A program made the translations under genes and the position numbers. DNA of 64,000 nucleotides from positions 186,001-250,000 of the forward strand of contig CAWJLS010000008.1 in assembly GCA_963843755.1 (NCBI GenBank). The letters are read 5' to 3'. Positions 31,524-40,456 of this stretch are shown in pieces. Source of the DNA: CAWJLS01 sp963843755 (GTDB lineage Bacteria > Acidobacteriota > Thermoanaerobaculia > Multivoradales > DATKCC01). Each line of letters starts with the position of its first letter. Position 1 is the stretch's first letter. The notes beneath the pieces are model-generated. The model had not been told where the DNA came from. It worked only from the letters and a program-made list of their open reading frames with translations, and ran no database searches.

Positions 31524-33686
31524 CTAATACGCGAGCAGGGAGCGGGCGGTCTCGACCACGCCCTCCGTCGACGGCAGGAGCTGGCGCTCGAGCACCTTGG
31601 CGTAGGGCGATGGCCGGTCCGGGTAGCCGATGCGGCCGACCGGCGCGTCGAGCCAGGAGAACGCGCGCTCGGCGATGCGGGCCGCGACCTCGGCGCCGAA
31701 GCCGCCGGTGAGCTGGTCCTCGTGGACGATCAGCGCCCGGGCGGTCTTCTTGACCGACGCGAGGACCGTCTCCTCGTCGAAGGGGACGAGGGTCCGCAGG
31801 TCGACGACCTCCGCCTCGACGCCGTCGGCGGCGAGCGCCTCGGCGGCCTCGAGCGCGGTCCACACCGTAGAGCCGTAGGCGATCAGGGTGAGGTCGCGGC
31901 CGGGGCGGACGACGCGCGCCCGCCCCAGCGGCTCGATCGCCTCGGTCGCCTCCAGGTGGGCCGGCAGCACCTCCTTGATCCGGCGGTAAAGGAACTTGTG
32001 CTCGAAGAAGAGCACCGGGTTGGGGTCGCGGATCGCGGCCTTGAGCAGCATTCGTGCGTCGGCCGCGGTCGCCGGGCAGACCACCTTGAGGCCGGCGACG
32101 TGGGTGAACCACCCCTCCGGGTTCTGGGAGTGGAACGGCCCGGCGCCGACGCCGCCGCCCGACGGCAGCCGGACGGTGATCGGGCAGGGGATCTGCCAGC
32201 GGTAGTAGAGCTTCGCCGCGACGTTGACGATCTGGTTGAAGCCGCAGGTGACGAAGTCGGCGAACTGCATCTCGACCACCGGCCGGTAGCCCAGCAGGGA
32301 GGCGCCGATGGCGATGCCGAGGGTGCCGCTCTCGGCGATGGGGGTGTCGCGGACGCGGTCGGGCCAGCGCGCGTGGAGGCCGCGGGTGACCCGGAAGGCG
32401 CCTTCGAAGGTGCCGATGTCCTGGCCCAGCAGGACCACGGAGTCGTCGCGCTCCATCTCCTCGGTCAGCGCCCGGTGGATCGCCTCGACGTAGGTCGTGG
32501 TGTCGCCGGCCGCCCGGGGGCTCGTCCGGTCCGGCGCCCCCGCCGAGGCGGCGGGGAGCGCGGGCGTCTCGTCGAGCCCGGCGGTCCCGGGGACGGGGGC
32601 GAACACCGAGCGGTGGGCGGTCTCCGGGTCGGGGCCGGCGCCGTCCAGGGCGCGGTCGAGGACCCGCTCCACCAGATCCTTGGCGCGCTCGTCGATCCGG
32701 TGGCGGGTGACCTCGTCCAGGATCCCTTCGGCGGCCAGGCGTTGCGGATAGGTCGGCACCGGGTCTTCGGTCCGGTAGCGCTCGAGATCGTCCTCGGGCA
32801 CCACCTTGAGGGAGTCGTCCCCCTCGCTGTGCCCCTTCATCCGGCCGAGCATCGCCTCGAGCAGGGTCGGGCCCTCGCCGGCCCGCGCCCGGGCCACCGC
32901 CCGGCCGACCGCCGCGGCGACCGCGTCCGGGTCGTTGCCGTCCACCGTCTCCGCGGCGATGCCGTAGCCGACGCCCCGGTCCGAGAGGCGCTCGCAGGCG
33001 TACTGCTGATCGGTCGGGGTGGAGAAGGCGAAGCGGTTGTTCTCGACCACCAGGATCAGCGGCAGCTTCCACACCGCGGCCATGTTCAGGCCCTCGTGGA
33101 AATCCCCGGTCGAGGTGCCGCCGTCGCCGATGAAGTTGATCGCCACACGGTCGCTACCGCGTAGCGCCTGGGCGAAGGCGCAGCCCGCGGCGACCGGGAT
33201 CATCGCTCCCAGGTGGCTGATCATGCCGGGGTGGACGATCCCCGCCTCGGGATCGATGTAGCCGTAGTGAAACGAGCGCTCGACGCCCTGGGAGAAGCCG
33301 TCGCGGCGCCCGAGGAGCTGGCTCGCCAGGCGGTGGAGGATCTCCTCCGGCTCGGGCCGGCGCTCGTCCGCCTCGCCGAAGCCGAAGCCGGGAAACGTCC
33401 GTGCCGGGTCCAGGTAGACGGCCAGGATCGCGCCCAGGTCGCGGTGGAGCGTGCACAGGGCGTCGCCCGGGCCGAGGGCGAGGCCCGCCGGCACGGTGGT
33501 CGCCTCGTTGCCCACCTCGCTGTACCACTTGGTGACCCGCCCGGTGAGCAGCAGCGACTCGAACCGGGAGTCGAGCTCCCGGGTCAAGCGCATGAACGCA
33601 TACCGAAGCTTGCGGGCGGTGGCGGGAGAGTGGAGGGTCAGGGAAGGGAAGGGAGTGTCGTCGTTCAGATCGGATTGTGGTTCCAT
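31524..33686 (-). CDS. Branched-chain 2-oxoacid dehydrogenase E1, alpha and beta subunits fused
   Basis: Thiamine-diphosphate E1 component that decarboxylates branched-chain 2-oxoacids and acylates an E2 lipoyl domain (E2 and E3 genes not here). Of 720 residues, ~1-360 are the alpha part with the ThDP motif (GDGGTSTGDFHEGLNM ... ENN) and GRMKGHSEGDD. A Pro/Ala-rich linker (~360-395) follows, then the beta part (~395-720) with LLGQDIGTFEGAF, DTPIAESGTLGIAIGA, FVTCGFNQIVN and HEDQLTGGFGAE. Alpha-beta fusions occur in several bacterial phyla. The start ATG lies 1 nt after the stop of the upstream protein kinase gene, so they are cotranslated. A pyruvate or acetoin substrate is less likely but not excluded. 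Confidence 0.9.
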   Translation of the reverse strand: MEPQSDLNDDTPFPSLTLHSPATARKLRYAFMRLTRELDSRFESLLLTGRVTKWYSEVGNEATTVPAGLALGPGDALCTLHRDLGAILAVYLDPARTFPGFGFGEADERRPEPEEILHRLASQLLGRRDGFSQGVERSFHYGYIDPEAGIVHPGMISHLGAMIPVAAGCAFAQALRGSDRVAINFIGDGGTSTGDFHEGLNMAAVWKLPLILVVENNRFAFSTPTDQQYACERLSDRGVGYGIAAETVDGNDPDAVAAAVGRAVARARAGEGPTLLEAMLGRMKGHSEGDDSLKVVPEDDLERYRTEDPVPTYPQRLAAEGILDEVTRHRIDERAKDLVERVLDRALDGAGPDPETAHRSVFAPVPGTAGLDETPALPAASAGAPDRTSPRAAGDTTTYVEAIHRALTEEMERDDSVVLLGQDIGTFEGAFRVTRGLHARWPDRVRDTPIAESGTLGIAIGASLLGYRPVVEMQFADFVTCGFNQIVNVAAKLYYRWQIPCPITVRLPSGGGVGAGPFHSQNPEGWFTHVAGLKVVCPATAADARMLLKAAIRDPNPVLFFEHKFLYRRIKEVLPAHLEATEAIEPLGRARVVRPGRDLTLIAYGSTVWTALEAAEALAADGVEAEVVDLRTLVPFDEETVLASVKKTARALIVHEDQLTGGFGAEVAARIAERAFSWLDAPVGRIGYPDRPSPYAKVLERQLLPSTEGVVETARSLLAY

Positions 33687-33687
33687 G

Positions 33688-35931
33688 TCATCTCTTGAGC
33701 TTGGCGATCTTCTTCTCGAACTGCTTGCGCCGCTTGTGGTCCGGCGCCATCTGGAGCAGCACCTTCAGGGCCAGCTCCGCCTTGCCGGCGTCGCCCGCCT
33801 CGATGTATTCGTCGACCTGTGCCTCGCCCTGGGCGACCGCCCGGCTGCGCTCGTGCTCCTGCTCGAGGCGCGCGACTTCGGCCAGCAGCTCGGCCGGCCG
33901 GGGGTCGTCTGGGGAGGTGCGCTGGTACTCGCCGGCCACCGAGCGGGCACCGGCGAAGTCACCGTGATCCAGGCGCTCGCGGAAGGCCTCCCGGAAGACC
34001 TCGGCCTGGGCCTCGCCGACCGCGCTGGTGCGCGCCTCCTCCAGCCGGGCGCGCCACAGGTCGAGGGTCACCTTGGCGGCGCCCAGGTCGGCCATGGCCT
34101 TGATCTCTTGCTGCGCCTCCTCGATCTTGTGTGCCTCCATCAGCTCCTGGAGGCGCTCCCGGTGGGCGTCGAGGTCGGCGGTCTTCTCGCGGTCGGCTTC
34201 GGCGGCGTCGATCTCGCCTTGCAGGACCGCCGCCAGGTCGGGGTCGAGCTTCTCGAGCTGGGAGAGCGAGCGCCGGGCGGTCCGTGGATCGTCCGCCCGC
34301 AGCGACTCCCGGGCGTCGGCCAGCACCTGTTCGGCCTCCTTCTCCTGCTCGGCCTCCTCGTCGACCAGCTCGATCCAGTGCTCGTAGTCGCCCTGCTTCG
34401 GGTGGTTCGGGGCGAGCTCGAGCAGGGTCTGGAGAGCCAGCCGTGCCAGCGGCACCTGCTTGGTCTTGAGGTACCGCTCCACCAGGGCGGCGGCCTCGTC
34501 GACCCGCTGGCGCCGGGCGCTGGTCTGCTCCAGGCGCTCGATCTGCCGCTCCAGCCGCTCGATCTCGGTCGGCGTCCAGGCCGCCTCCGGGCCCGGCTCC
34601 GGGGCGTCCGCCACCAGGGCGCGGACGCTCTCGAGCGCCTCGCGGGCCGGCGCCGGATCGCCCGCGCCGATCCGTTCGCGCACCGCCGCCACGGCGGCCT
34701 CGAGCTCCTCGCCGCGCCGCTTCTCCTGCTCCTGCCGCTGCGCGTCCCGCTCCTTACGCTTGCGGTCGGCCAGCTCCTGGGCCGCGGCCAGGCGGGTTTC
34801 GAGCGCCGGTAGCGCCTTGGCGCGCGGATCGTTGCGGCGCAGCTTCTCGACCACGCTCCGCGCCTCGTCCAGGCGGCCGCCGGAGACCAGCGCCTCCACC
34901 TGGTCGACCATTTTGGAGCCGTTGCGCTGGCGCCGGGCCGCCGCCTCGATCTGGGCGAGCAGCGCGTCCTTCTCAGAGCGCGTCAGCTCCCGCGAGCCGG
35001 CGGTGCTGCCGGCCACCGGCCGTCGCGGCGCGGCGCCGGCCGGGCGCACGGCGGCGCCGCCCTGCCGCGCCCGGGCCAGGGCCTCGATGAAGCTCGCCGC
35101 GTTCGGGAAGCGCTCGGAGCGCTCGCGGGCCAGCCCGCGTAGCACGACCGCCTCGAGGGTCGGCGTGATCGGCTGGTCCGGGTTGCGGTCGGTGAGCGGC
35201 AGCGGGTCCTCGGAGAGCCGCTTGAAGATCGCGCCCTGGGGCGTCTCCGCCTCGAACGGCGGCAGGCCGGTGAGCATCTCGTAGAGCACCAGCGCCATCG
35301 AGTAGAGGTCGGTCCGGTTGTCCAGGGTCTCGCCCTTGTGCAGGCCGGCCTGCTCCGGCGCGCAGTAGAGGAGCTTGCCCATGAACATGCCGTCCTGGGT
35401 GACCTCGTGGTCCGGGTCCGGCTCCAGGTTCTTGGCCAGCCCGAGGTCGATGATCTTGAGCTGGGGCGGGCCCTGGCCGGCGACCGCGACCATCAGGTTG
35501 TCGGGCGAGATGTCGCGGTGGATCATGCCGGCGCCGTGGATGGCGTCGAGGCCGCGCAGGGCCTGGATCGCCAGGTCGACGGCGAGGTCGACCGCCACCG
35601 GCCCGTCGCGGCGCAGCCGGGTGCCCACGTCCTCGCCCTCGATGTACTCCCAGACCATGTAGAAGCTGCCGTCGCCCAGCCGCGAGTAGTCGTAGAGGAT
35701 CGCGACGTTGGGGTGCTTGATCTGGGTGGCGAAGCGGGCCTCGCGCAGGAAGCGCTTCTGGGCGTCCGGGTCGCCGACCCGGTCGGGCCGCAGGATCTTG
35801 ACCACCCGCTTCTCTTCCAGGTGGATGTGGCGGACCAGGTAGACCTCCCCCATGCCGCCCCCGCCGAGATGGTCGAGAACCTCGTACTTGCCGTCGAGAA
35901 CGCTGCCGGCCTGTTGCTGGGGTGGCGTCAA
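33688..35931 (-). CDS. Hanks-type Ser/Thr protein kinase with long coiled-coil/TPR-like tail
   Basis: 747 residues from TTG 35931 (AGGAG 7 nt upstream). Kinase domain ~15-285: LGGGGMGEVYLV glycine loop, catalytic Lys in KRVVKILRPD, HRDISPDNLMV with catalytic Asp, IDLGLAK (DFG is DLG), and CAPEQA (the APE motif) ahead of RTDLYSMALVLYEML. Residues ~315-747 are charged helices; two blocks, RYLKTKQVPLARLALQTLL and EYIEAGDAGKAELALKVLL, are clearly repeats of one TPR-like unit. No transmembrane segment is seen, unlike most PknB-type kinases, so it is probably cytosolic. Tight coupling to the E1 dehydrogenase gene suggests a shared regulatory theme. Confidence 0.9.
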   Translation of the reverse strand: MTPPQQQAGSVLDGKYEVLDHLGGGGMGEVYLVRHIHLEEKRVVKILRPDRVGDPDAQKRFLREARFATQIKHPNVAILYDYSRLGDGSFYMVWEYIEGEDVGTRLRRDGPVAVDLAVDLAIQALRGLDAIHGAGMIHRDISPDNLMVAVAGQGPPQLKIIDLGLAKNLEPDPDHEVTQDGMFMGKLLYCAPEQAGLHKGETLDNRTDLYSMALVLYEMLTGLPPFEAETPQGAIFKRLSEDPLPLTDRNPDQPITPTLEAVVLRGLARERSERFPNAASFIEALARARQGGAAVRPAGAAPRRPVAGSTAGSRELTRSEKDALLAQIEAAARRQRNGSKMVDQVEALVSGGRLDEARSVVEKLRRNDPRAKALPALETRLAAAQELADRKRKERDAQRQEQEKRRGEELEAAVAAVRERIGAGDPAPAREALESVRALVADAPEPGPEAAWTPTEIERLERQIERLEQTSARRQRVDEAAALVERYLKTKQVPLARLALQTLLELAPNHPKQGDYEHWIELVDEEAEQEKEAEQVLADARESLRADDPRTARRSLSQLEKLDPDLAAVLQGEIDAAEADREKTADLDAHRERLQELMEAHKIEEAQQEIKAMADLGAAKVTLDLWRARLEEARTSAVGEAQAEVFREAFRERLDHGDFAGARSVAGEYQRTSPDDPRPAELLAEVARLEQEHERSRAVAQGEAQVDEYIEAGDAGKAELALKVLLQMAPDHKRRKQFEKKIAKLKR

Positions 35932-36191
35932 GGTCTGCTCCTGCTGGCTCCTGCCGGGTTCCGCCGGGGGGTCGAGCGGGCCCGGCGTGGGCGTGGCGCG
36001 GGGCGTCCCGGGGGAGTGGTGCTCACTTCGGGCGGTGCCCGTCCGCGTCAGGCTCTGTATTGTAGCGGGGTACGGCGACTTTCTGTGGGAGAAGTGTCAT
36101 CGAGGCCCGGATCGGGACGGTTCGGCTCCGTTCGGTCGGGATCGGCTCGCGGCCGGGCCGGCTCCAGACCGACGGATCACGCCGTGCCGGA

Positions 36192-36197
36192 TATGAT
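36192..36197 (+). promoter_or_regulatory. -10 hexamer TATGAT of selC
   Basis: TATGAT ends 7 nt before the first base of the tRNA, ideal for initiation at the mature 5' end. At 17-bp spacing the -35 position reads CCGACG (36169-36174), a weak match. Confidence 0.6.
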
Positions 36198-36204
36198 TCC
36201 CGGT

Positions 36205-36304
36205 GGAAGCGCTCGGGGGCTGGTGCCTCCCGCGGTCTTCAAAACCGTTGTTCCGGGTCGGAAGCGGCTCGGAGGGTGGGTTCGATTCCCATGCGCTTCC
36301 GCCA
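36205..36304 (+). tRNA. selC: Selenocysteine tRNA, anticodon UCA
   Basis: 100 nt including an encoded CCA. The acceptor stem is 8 bp (GGAAGCGC 36205-36212 with GCGCTTCC 36293-36300) and the T stem 5 bp (GTGGG/CCCAT), the bacterial 8+5 tRNA-Sec geometry. The D stem is 6 bp (GGGGGC/GCCTCC) closed by a 4-nt loop. The anticodon stem GCGGT/ACCGT holds the loop CTTCAAA with TCA at 36239-36241. A long variable arm contains the stem TTCCG/CGGAA. Discriminator G at 36301. All features separate it from tRNA-Ser and suppressor tRNAs, so the organism is expected to read UGA as selenocysteine; selA, selB and selD are not in the window. Confidence 0.95.
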
Positions 36305-36358
36305 ACCGCTCGGATCGGCCGCGGCTCGCTTGCCGATCACCTGCCGATCCCCTGCCGA

Positions 36359-39055
36359 TTACCTGCGAAACACCGCCGTCACCCCGCCCGAGATCAGCGC
36401 CGCCAGGTGGACCAGGATCTGGGGGAGCGCCAGGCTGCCCGGGAAGGCCAGGTACCGGGGCTCCCACACCGGGTCGAACTTCTCCTTGTAGTGGCGCAGC
36501 CCCTGGAAGTTGTAGAAGTGCTCGCCGTGGCGGTAGACCAGCCCGGCCACCCGGTTCCAGAGCGGCGCCCCGGTGCGCCCTTCGAGGCCGGCGAACGGCG
36601 TCATTCCGAGGTCGAACCGGCGGTAGCCGGCGGCCGAGCCCCAGAGCATCACGCGGGTGAACAGATAGGTCATGACCCCGGGCGGCGCCTCGGAGCCGAA
36701 GCGCATGAGATCGAGCGACAGCTCCTCGCCCGCGGCCAGCACGTTGGCGAACGCGATCACCTCATCGCCCCGACGGACCAGGGCGATGGGGAAGCGCTCG
36801 AGATAGGCGCTGTCGAACCGGCCGAGGGAAAAGCCTTTCTCGGCCGCCGACTTGCCGCCGAGCCACGCGTCCGAGACCTGGCGCAGCACCGGCAAGAGCT
36901 CGGCGACCCCCTCCCGGGGGACGATCTCGAACCGGCACTCCTCCCGCTCCTCGGTCCGCCGCAGGGCGTTGCGCAGATCCTTGCGGCGGTGCCCGTCGAG
37001 GCTGAACCCGTCCAGGGGCACCTGCCCCTCCTCTCCCAACTTGAGCAGGGAGAGCCCCATGTCGACGTAGAGGTGGAGGTTCTCCTCGGCCACCTGGTAG
37101 AAGACCGGCCACCCGTCGTGGCGCTCGACCAGCTCGCGGAAGCGCCAGGCGAGCTCCCGCGCCGCTCTGCCGGCCCCTGCCGGGCGGAGTGTTCCTTCCA
37201 CGCCAGGCGCGCCGCTCGCGCCGGCCAACGCCACTGACGCCACTGACTCCACTGGGTCGCCCAGGGCGATCCAGCTTCGGCTCTCGACCGCGTACATCAA
37301 GTAGGCGTCGCGCTCCGGTGAGAACAGCAACCGCTTGTCGCCGAGGAGCGCCAGCAGGCCGTCCGTGCGGGAGGCGCCGGCGGCCACCTCCTCGGTCCGG
37401 TCGAGCTGCTCTGGGGTCGGCGGGTCGGGGTCCGGCGGCGCCGGACGGAGGCCGCGGATCGCCGCCAGCACCAGCAGCGCCGCCGACGCGGCGACCAGGG
37501 CGCGCAGGGCGCGGGGCGCGTCACCGTGGAGGGCGAAGCTCCACCACAGCTCCTGGGAGTACTCGACGTGGCGGTAGACGAACAGGGTCAGCCAGAGGGT
37601 GGCGGCGAGCACCAGGACGATCCCGGTCACCCAGCCCGGGCTCAGCCGCGCCTCGAGCAGCGACGCCTTGCGGTCGAACGCCTGGTGCAGCGGCGCCAGG
37701 GCGATCAGCATGAAGCCGAGGGCGATGGCCGTGGCCCAGTCGAGGCCGCGCAGCAGGGAGAAGGCGATGCCGCCGGCCAGCAGGGCGACCGTCGCGTGGT
37801 AGGCCACGTCCAGCCGGCGCTGGAGGCCGCGGGCGAGCACCATGAGCAGGGCGCCCGACAGGCTGGCCAGGAAGTGGGAGGCCTCGATTACCGGCAGCGG
37901 CAGCAGGTCGTTGAGCCACGACAGCCGGGAGGCGTGGGCCGGGGTGGCGCCGGTGACCAGGAGCAGGGCGCCACCGACGAAGGTGGTGAGCGCCAGCGCC
38001 TGGGGCACCACGAGGGTCGCCAGCCGGGCCGCCGCGCCGACGGCACGCTGGAGGCGGACGCGCTCCCGGTGGAGCTCGACGCCGGCCAGGGTGAGCGCCG
38101 CCAGCACCAGCGGGCCCAGGTAGTAGATCGCCCGGTAGAGCAGCAGGGCGCCGAGCAGGCCGCCCGTCGCCACGAGATCGCGCCCGTCGCCGGTCGCGGC
38201 GGATACGGCGTGGTGCCCGGTCAGGCTGAGCACCAGGACCGTCTCGAACACCCCCAGGCCGCCGGGCACCTGGCTGGTGAAGCCGGCCATCTGGGCGAGC
38301 AGGAAGGCGACCAGGAAGCCGGCGAACGGCGGCGCGACCGCCGCGGGCAGCAGGACGTAGAGGACGGCCGCGGCCAGCACCCAGTCGACCGCGGAGACGG
38401 CGACCTGGCCCAGCGCCAGCCGCGCGGTCGGCAGCGAGATCTGCCAGGAGCGGATCACCAGCGGCCGCCGATAGAAGGCGCAGGCCGCGAGGTAGAGGGC
38501 CACCAGGGCGAGCAGGCCGACGCCGAAGGCCCGTTCGCCCGCTCCACCCGGCACCAGCGAGGCGAGCAGATCGAGCGCGCCGAGAGGGTCGAGGGCCGGC
38601 GGCAGGCTTCCCGGGGCGAAGGCGAACACGGCGCCGACGAGGGAGACGAAACCGACCCAGAACGTCAGGAAGCCGAAGCCGACGATCTTGGTCACCTGCT
38701 CGGCGGACACCCCCCAGGTGCCGTACAGGCGGAAGCGCAAGGGAGCGCCGGTGAGCAGAGCCTGCCCCAGGGTGTTGCTGAAGGCGTAGGCGGTGAACGC
38801 CGCCAGGCCGACCTGGCGGTACGGCAGGTCCGAGCCGGCGTAGCGGCAGCCGAGCAGGTCGTAGCCGGTCAGGGCGACGTAGCCGAACGCAGTGAGCGCG
38901 GCCGCCAGGACCAGCGACAGGTTCGGCAGCTCCCGGACATAGGCCACCGCCTGGTGGTAGTGGCTCGGCTCGAGCTCCTGGTGGAGGAGCCAGAGGGCCG
39001 CCGAGAACAGCACCACCGGCAGCAGAGGGGCGAGGCGTCGAAGGATCGCTCTCAT
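36359..39055 (-). CDS. mprF: MprF-like lysyl-phosphatidylglycerol synthase/flippase
   Basis: 898-residue inner-membrane protein. About the first 520 residues hold a dozen or more hydrophobic segments (the flippase part, with FLLAQMAGFTSQVPGGLGVFE). The C-terminal ~330 residues are a cytosolic GNAT-like aminoacyl-phosphatidylglycerol synthase domain (DAYLMYAVESRSWIALGDPV, LSLDLMRFGSEAPPGVMTYL, FDLGMTPFAGLEGR, ending LRHYKEKFDPVWEPRYLAFP). It would transfer Lys or Ala from a charged tRNA to phosphatidylglycerol and move it outward, lowering surface charge. It converges on selC (54 bp) and follows the Cys/Met enzyme gene by 46 bp. The aminoacyl specificity cannot be read. Confidence 0.9.
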   Translation of the reverse strand: MRAILRRLAPLLPVVLFSAALWLLHQELEPSHYHQAVAYVRELPNLSLVLAAALTAFGYVALTGYDLLGCRYAGSDLPYRQVGLAAFTAYAFSNTLGQALLTGAPLRFRLYGTWGVSAEQVTKIVGFGFLTFWVGFVSLVGAVFAFAPGSLPPALDPLGALDLLASLVPGGAGERAFGVGLLALVALYLAACAFYRRPLVIRSWQISLPTARLALGQVAVSAVDWVLAAAVLYVLLPAAVAPPFAGFLVAFLLAQMAGFTSQVPGGLGVFETVLVLSLTGHHAVSAATGDGRDLVATGGLLGALLLYRAIYYLGPLVLAALTLAGVELHRERVRLQRAVGAAARLATLVVPQALALTTFVGGALLLVTGATPAHASRLSWLNDLLPLPVIEASHFLASLSGALLMVLARGLQRRLDVAYHATVALLAGGIAFSLLRGLDWATAIALGFMLIALAPLHQAFDRKASLLEARLSPGWVTGIVLVLAATLWLTLFVYRHVEYSQELWWSFALHGDAPRALRALVAASAALLVLAAIRGLRPAPPDPDPPTPEQLDRTEEVAAGASRTDGLLALLGDKRLLFSPERDAYLMYAVESRSWIALGDPVESVASVALAGASGAPGVEGTLRPAGAGRAARELAWRFRELVERHDGWPVFYQVAEENLHLYVDMGLSLLKLGEEGQVPLDGFSLDGHRRKDLRNALRRTEEREECRFEIVPREGVAELLPVLRQVSDAWLGGKSAAEKGFSLGRFDSAYLERFPIALVRRGDEVIAFANVLAAGEELSLDLMRFGSEAPPGVMTYLFTRVMLWGSAAGYRRFDLGMTPFAGLEGRTGAPLWNRVAGLVYRHGEHFYNFQGLRHYKEKFDPVWEPRYLAFPGSLALPQILVHLAALISGGVTAVFRR

Positions 39056-39101
39056 GGCATCGCGCTCCGGCGCGGGTCCGGGACGGTGGCGGGGAGGTCC
39101 G

Positions 39102-40289
39102 TCAACCGAGGGCTTGCAGGAAGTCGGCCACCAGGTCGTCGGTCCCCTCGATGCCGACCGACACCCGGATCAGCTCGTCGGTGACGCCCATGGCGGCCCG
39201 TTCCGCCGGCTCCAGGGTGCGGTGCGAGGTGGTGGCCGGACGGGTTACCAGGCTCTCGACCCCGCCCAGGCTGGGGGCCACCGCCGGCAGCCGCACGGCC
39301 TCCAGGAAGGCGTTCGCCGCCGCCACGCCGCCCTCGACCTCGAACGCCAGCATGCCGCCGCAACCGCCGAACAGGTGGCTCGCCCGGCGGTGGTCCGGGT
39401 GGGACTCGAGCCCCGGGTAGTGGACCCGCCGCACCTTGGGGTGCTTCTCGAGCGCCCGCGCCAGCGCCAGGGCGGAGGTGTTGTGCCGCTCCATGCGCAG
39501 CCCCAGGGTCTTGATCCCCCGGTCGAGCAGGAAGCAGCCGTGGGGGTCGAGGGAGCCGCCCAGGCCGCGCAGGGTCGAGAGCGCCGGCCCCATCAGCTCG
39601 GCGCGGCCGGCGAGCACCCCGGCCACCAGGTCGGAGTGGCCGTTCAGGTACTTGGTGGCGCTGTGGAGCTCCAGGTCGAACCCGTGGGCGAGCGGCAGGA
39701 AGTTGACCGGCGTGGCGAAGGTGTTGTCGATGATCGACACCAGGTTGTGCTCCCGGGCGAAGGCGACCACCTCCTCCAGGGCGGCCACCCGCATCGTCGG
39801 GTTGCTGATCGACTCGACGTAGATCGCCCGGGTGCCGGCGGTGAGCTCCGCCGACCAGGACCCCGGGTCGGTGGGGTCGACCAGGACGACCTCGACGCCG
39901 TGGCGCGGGAGCTGCTTGGTGACGAACGAGTGGGTGCCGCCGTAGACGCCGCGTTGGACCAGCAGCCGGTCGCCGGCACGGAGCACGGACAGCAGGGCGC
40001 TCGAGACGGCCGCCATGCCGCTGCCGGTGACCAGCGCCTGCTCGGCCCCCAGCAGCTCGGCCAGCTTGCCCTGGAGGTAGCGGTGGTTCGGCGTGTTCGA
40101 GTAGCGGATGTAGCGCGGCTCGGCGTCGGCGCCCGGCACCGTGTCCCGGTACATGGCGGACTGGAAGACCGGCATCACCACCGCGCCCTCGATCCCCTCC
40201 GGCATGGCGCCGGCATGGATAAAGCGGGTGTCGAGCGAGTCGGGGCGATCGGCGGGGGGGCAATCGGACGCGTTGGATCGATCGGTCAT
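39102..40289 (-). CDS. Cys/Met metabolism PLP enzyme (cystathionine gamma-synthase / gamma-lyase family)
   Basis: 395-residue fold-type I PLP enzyme. It shows NTPNHRYLQGKLAELLGAEQ, VTGSGMAAVSSALL, GVYGGTHSFV, ESISNPTMRV, IIDNTFATPVNFLP and the cofactor Lys in HSATKYLNGHSD, with GVESLVTRPATTSHRTL near the C terminus. These motifs do not separate cystathionine gamma-synthase, gamma-lyase, methionine gamma-lyase or O-acetylhomoserine sulfhydrylase. The ATG at 40289 has a GAGGAG upstream. No met or cys pathway gene is adjacent. It may be transcribed with mprF downstream. Confidence 0.9.
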   Translation of the reverse strand: MTDRSNASDCPPADRPDSLDTRFIHAGAMPEGIEGAVVMPVFQSAMYRDTVPGADAEPRYIRYSNTPNHRYLQGKLAELLGAEQALVTGSGMAAVSSALLSVLRAGDRLLVQRGVYGGTHSFVTKQLPRHGVEVVLVDPTDPGSWSAELTAGTRAIYVESISNPTMRVAALEEVVAFAREHNLVSIIDNTFATPVNFLPLAHGFDLELHSATKYLNGHSDLVAGVLAGRAELMGPALSTLRGLGGSLDPHGCFLLDRGIKTLGLRMERHNTSALALARALEKHPKVRRVHYPGLESHPDHRRASHLFGGCGGMLAFEVEGGVAAANAFLEAVRLPAVAPSLGGVESLVTRPATTSHRTLEPAERAAMGVTDELIRVSVGIEGTDDLVADFLQALG

Positions 40290-40361
40290 GGCAGGCTCGG
40301 AGGCGCTCCTCGCGGGTCGATGAGTCGGTCGGGGTCGGGGTTCTGGGCCGGGGCCTGTTCA

Positions 40362-40403
40362 GAGTCGGAGTCGGAGTCGGGCTCAGAGTCGGGTTCGGAG
40401 TCG
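40362..40403. repeat. Phased hexamer repeat, GAGTCG units
   Basis: GAGTCG occurs at 40362, 40368, 40374, 40386 and 40398, strictly in 6-bp phase with degenerate units between, and once more at 40322. It lies in the 167-bp gap between moeA and the PLP-enzyme gene. A related degenerate hexamer run is found inside the 5' end of the GWxTD/VWA gene (about 6462-6520). Confidence 0.7.
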
Positions 40404-40456
40404 GTCGAGCGGACCTCGTCGGCAGCTCGCGGGACCGGGACGGAGTCCGAACGCGG

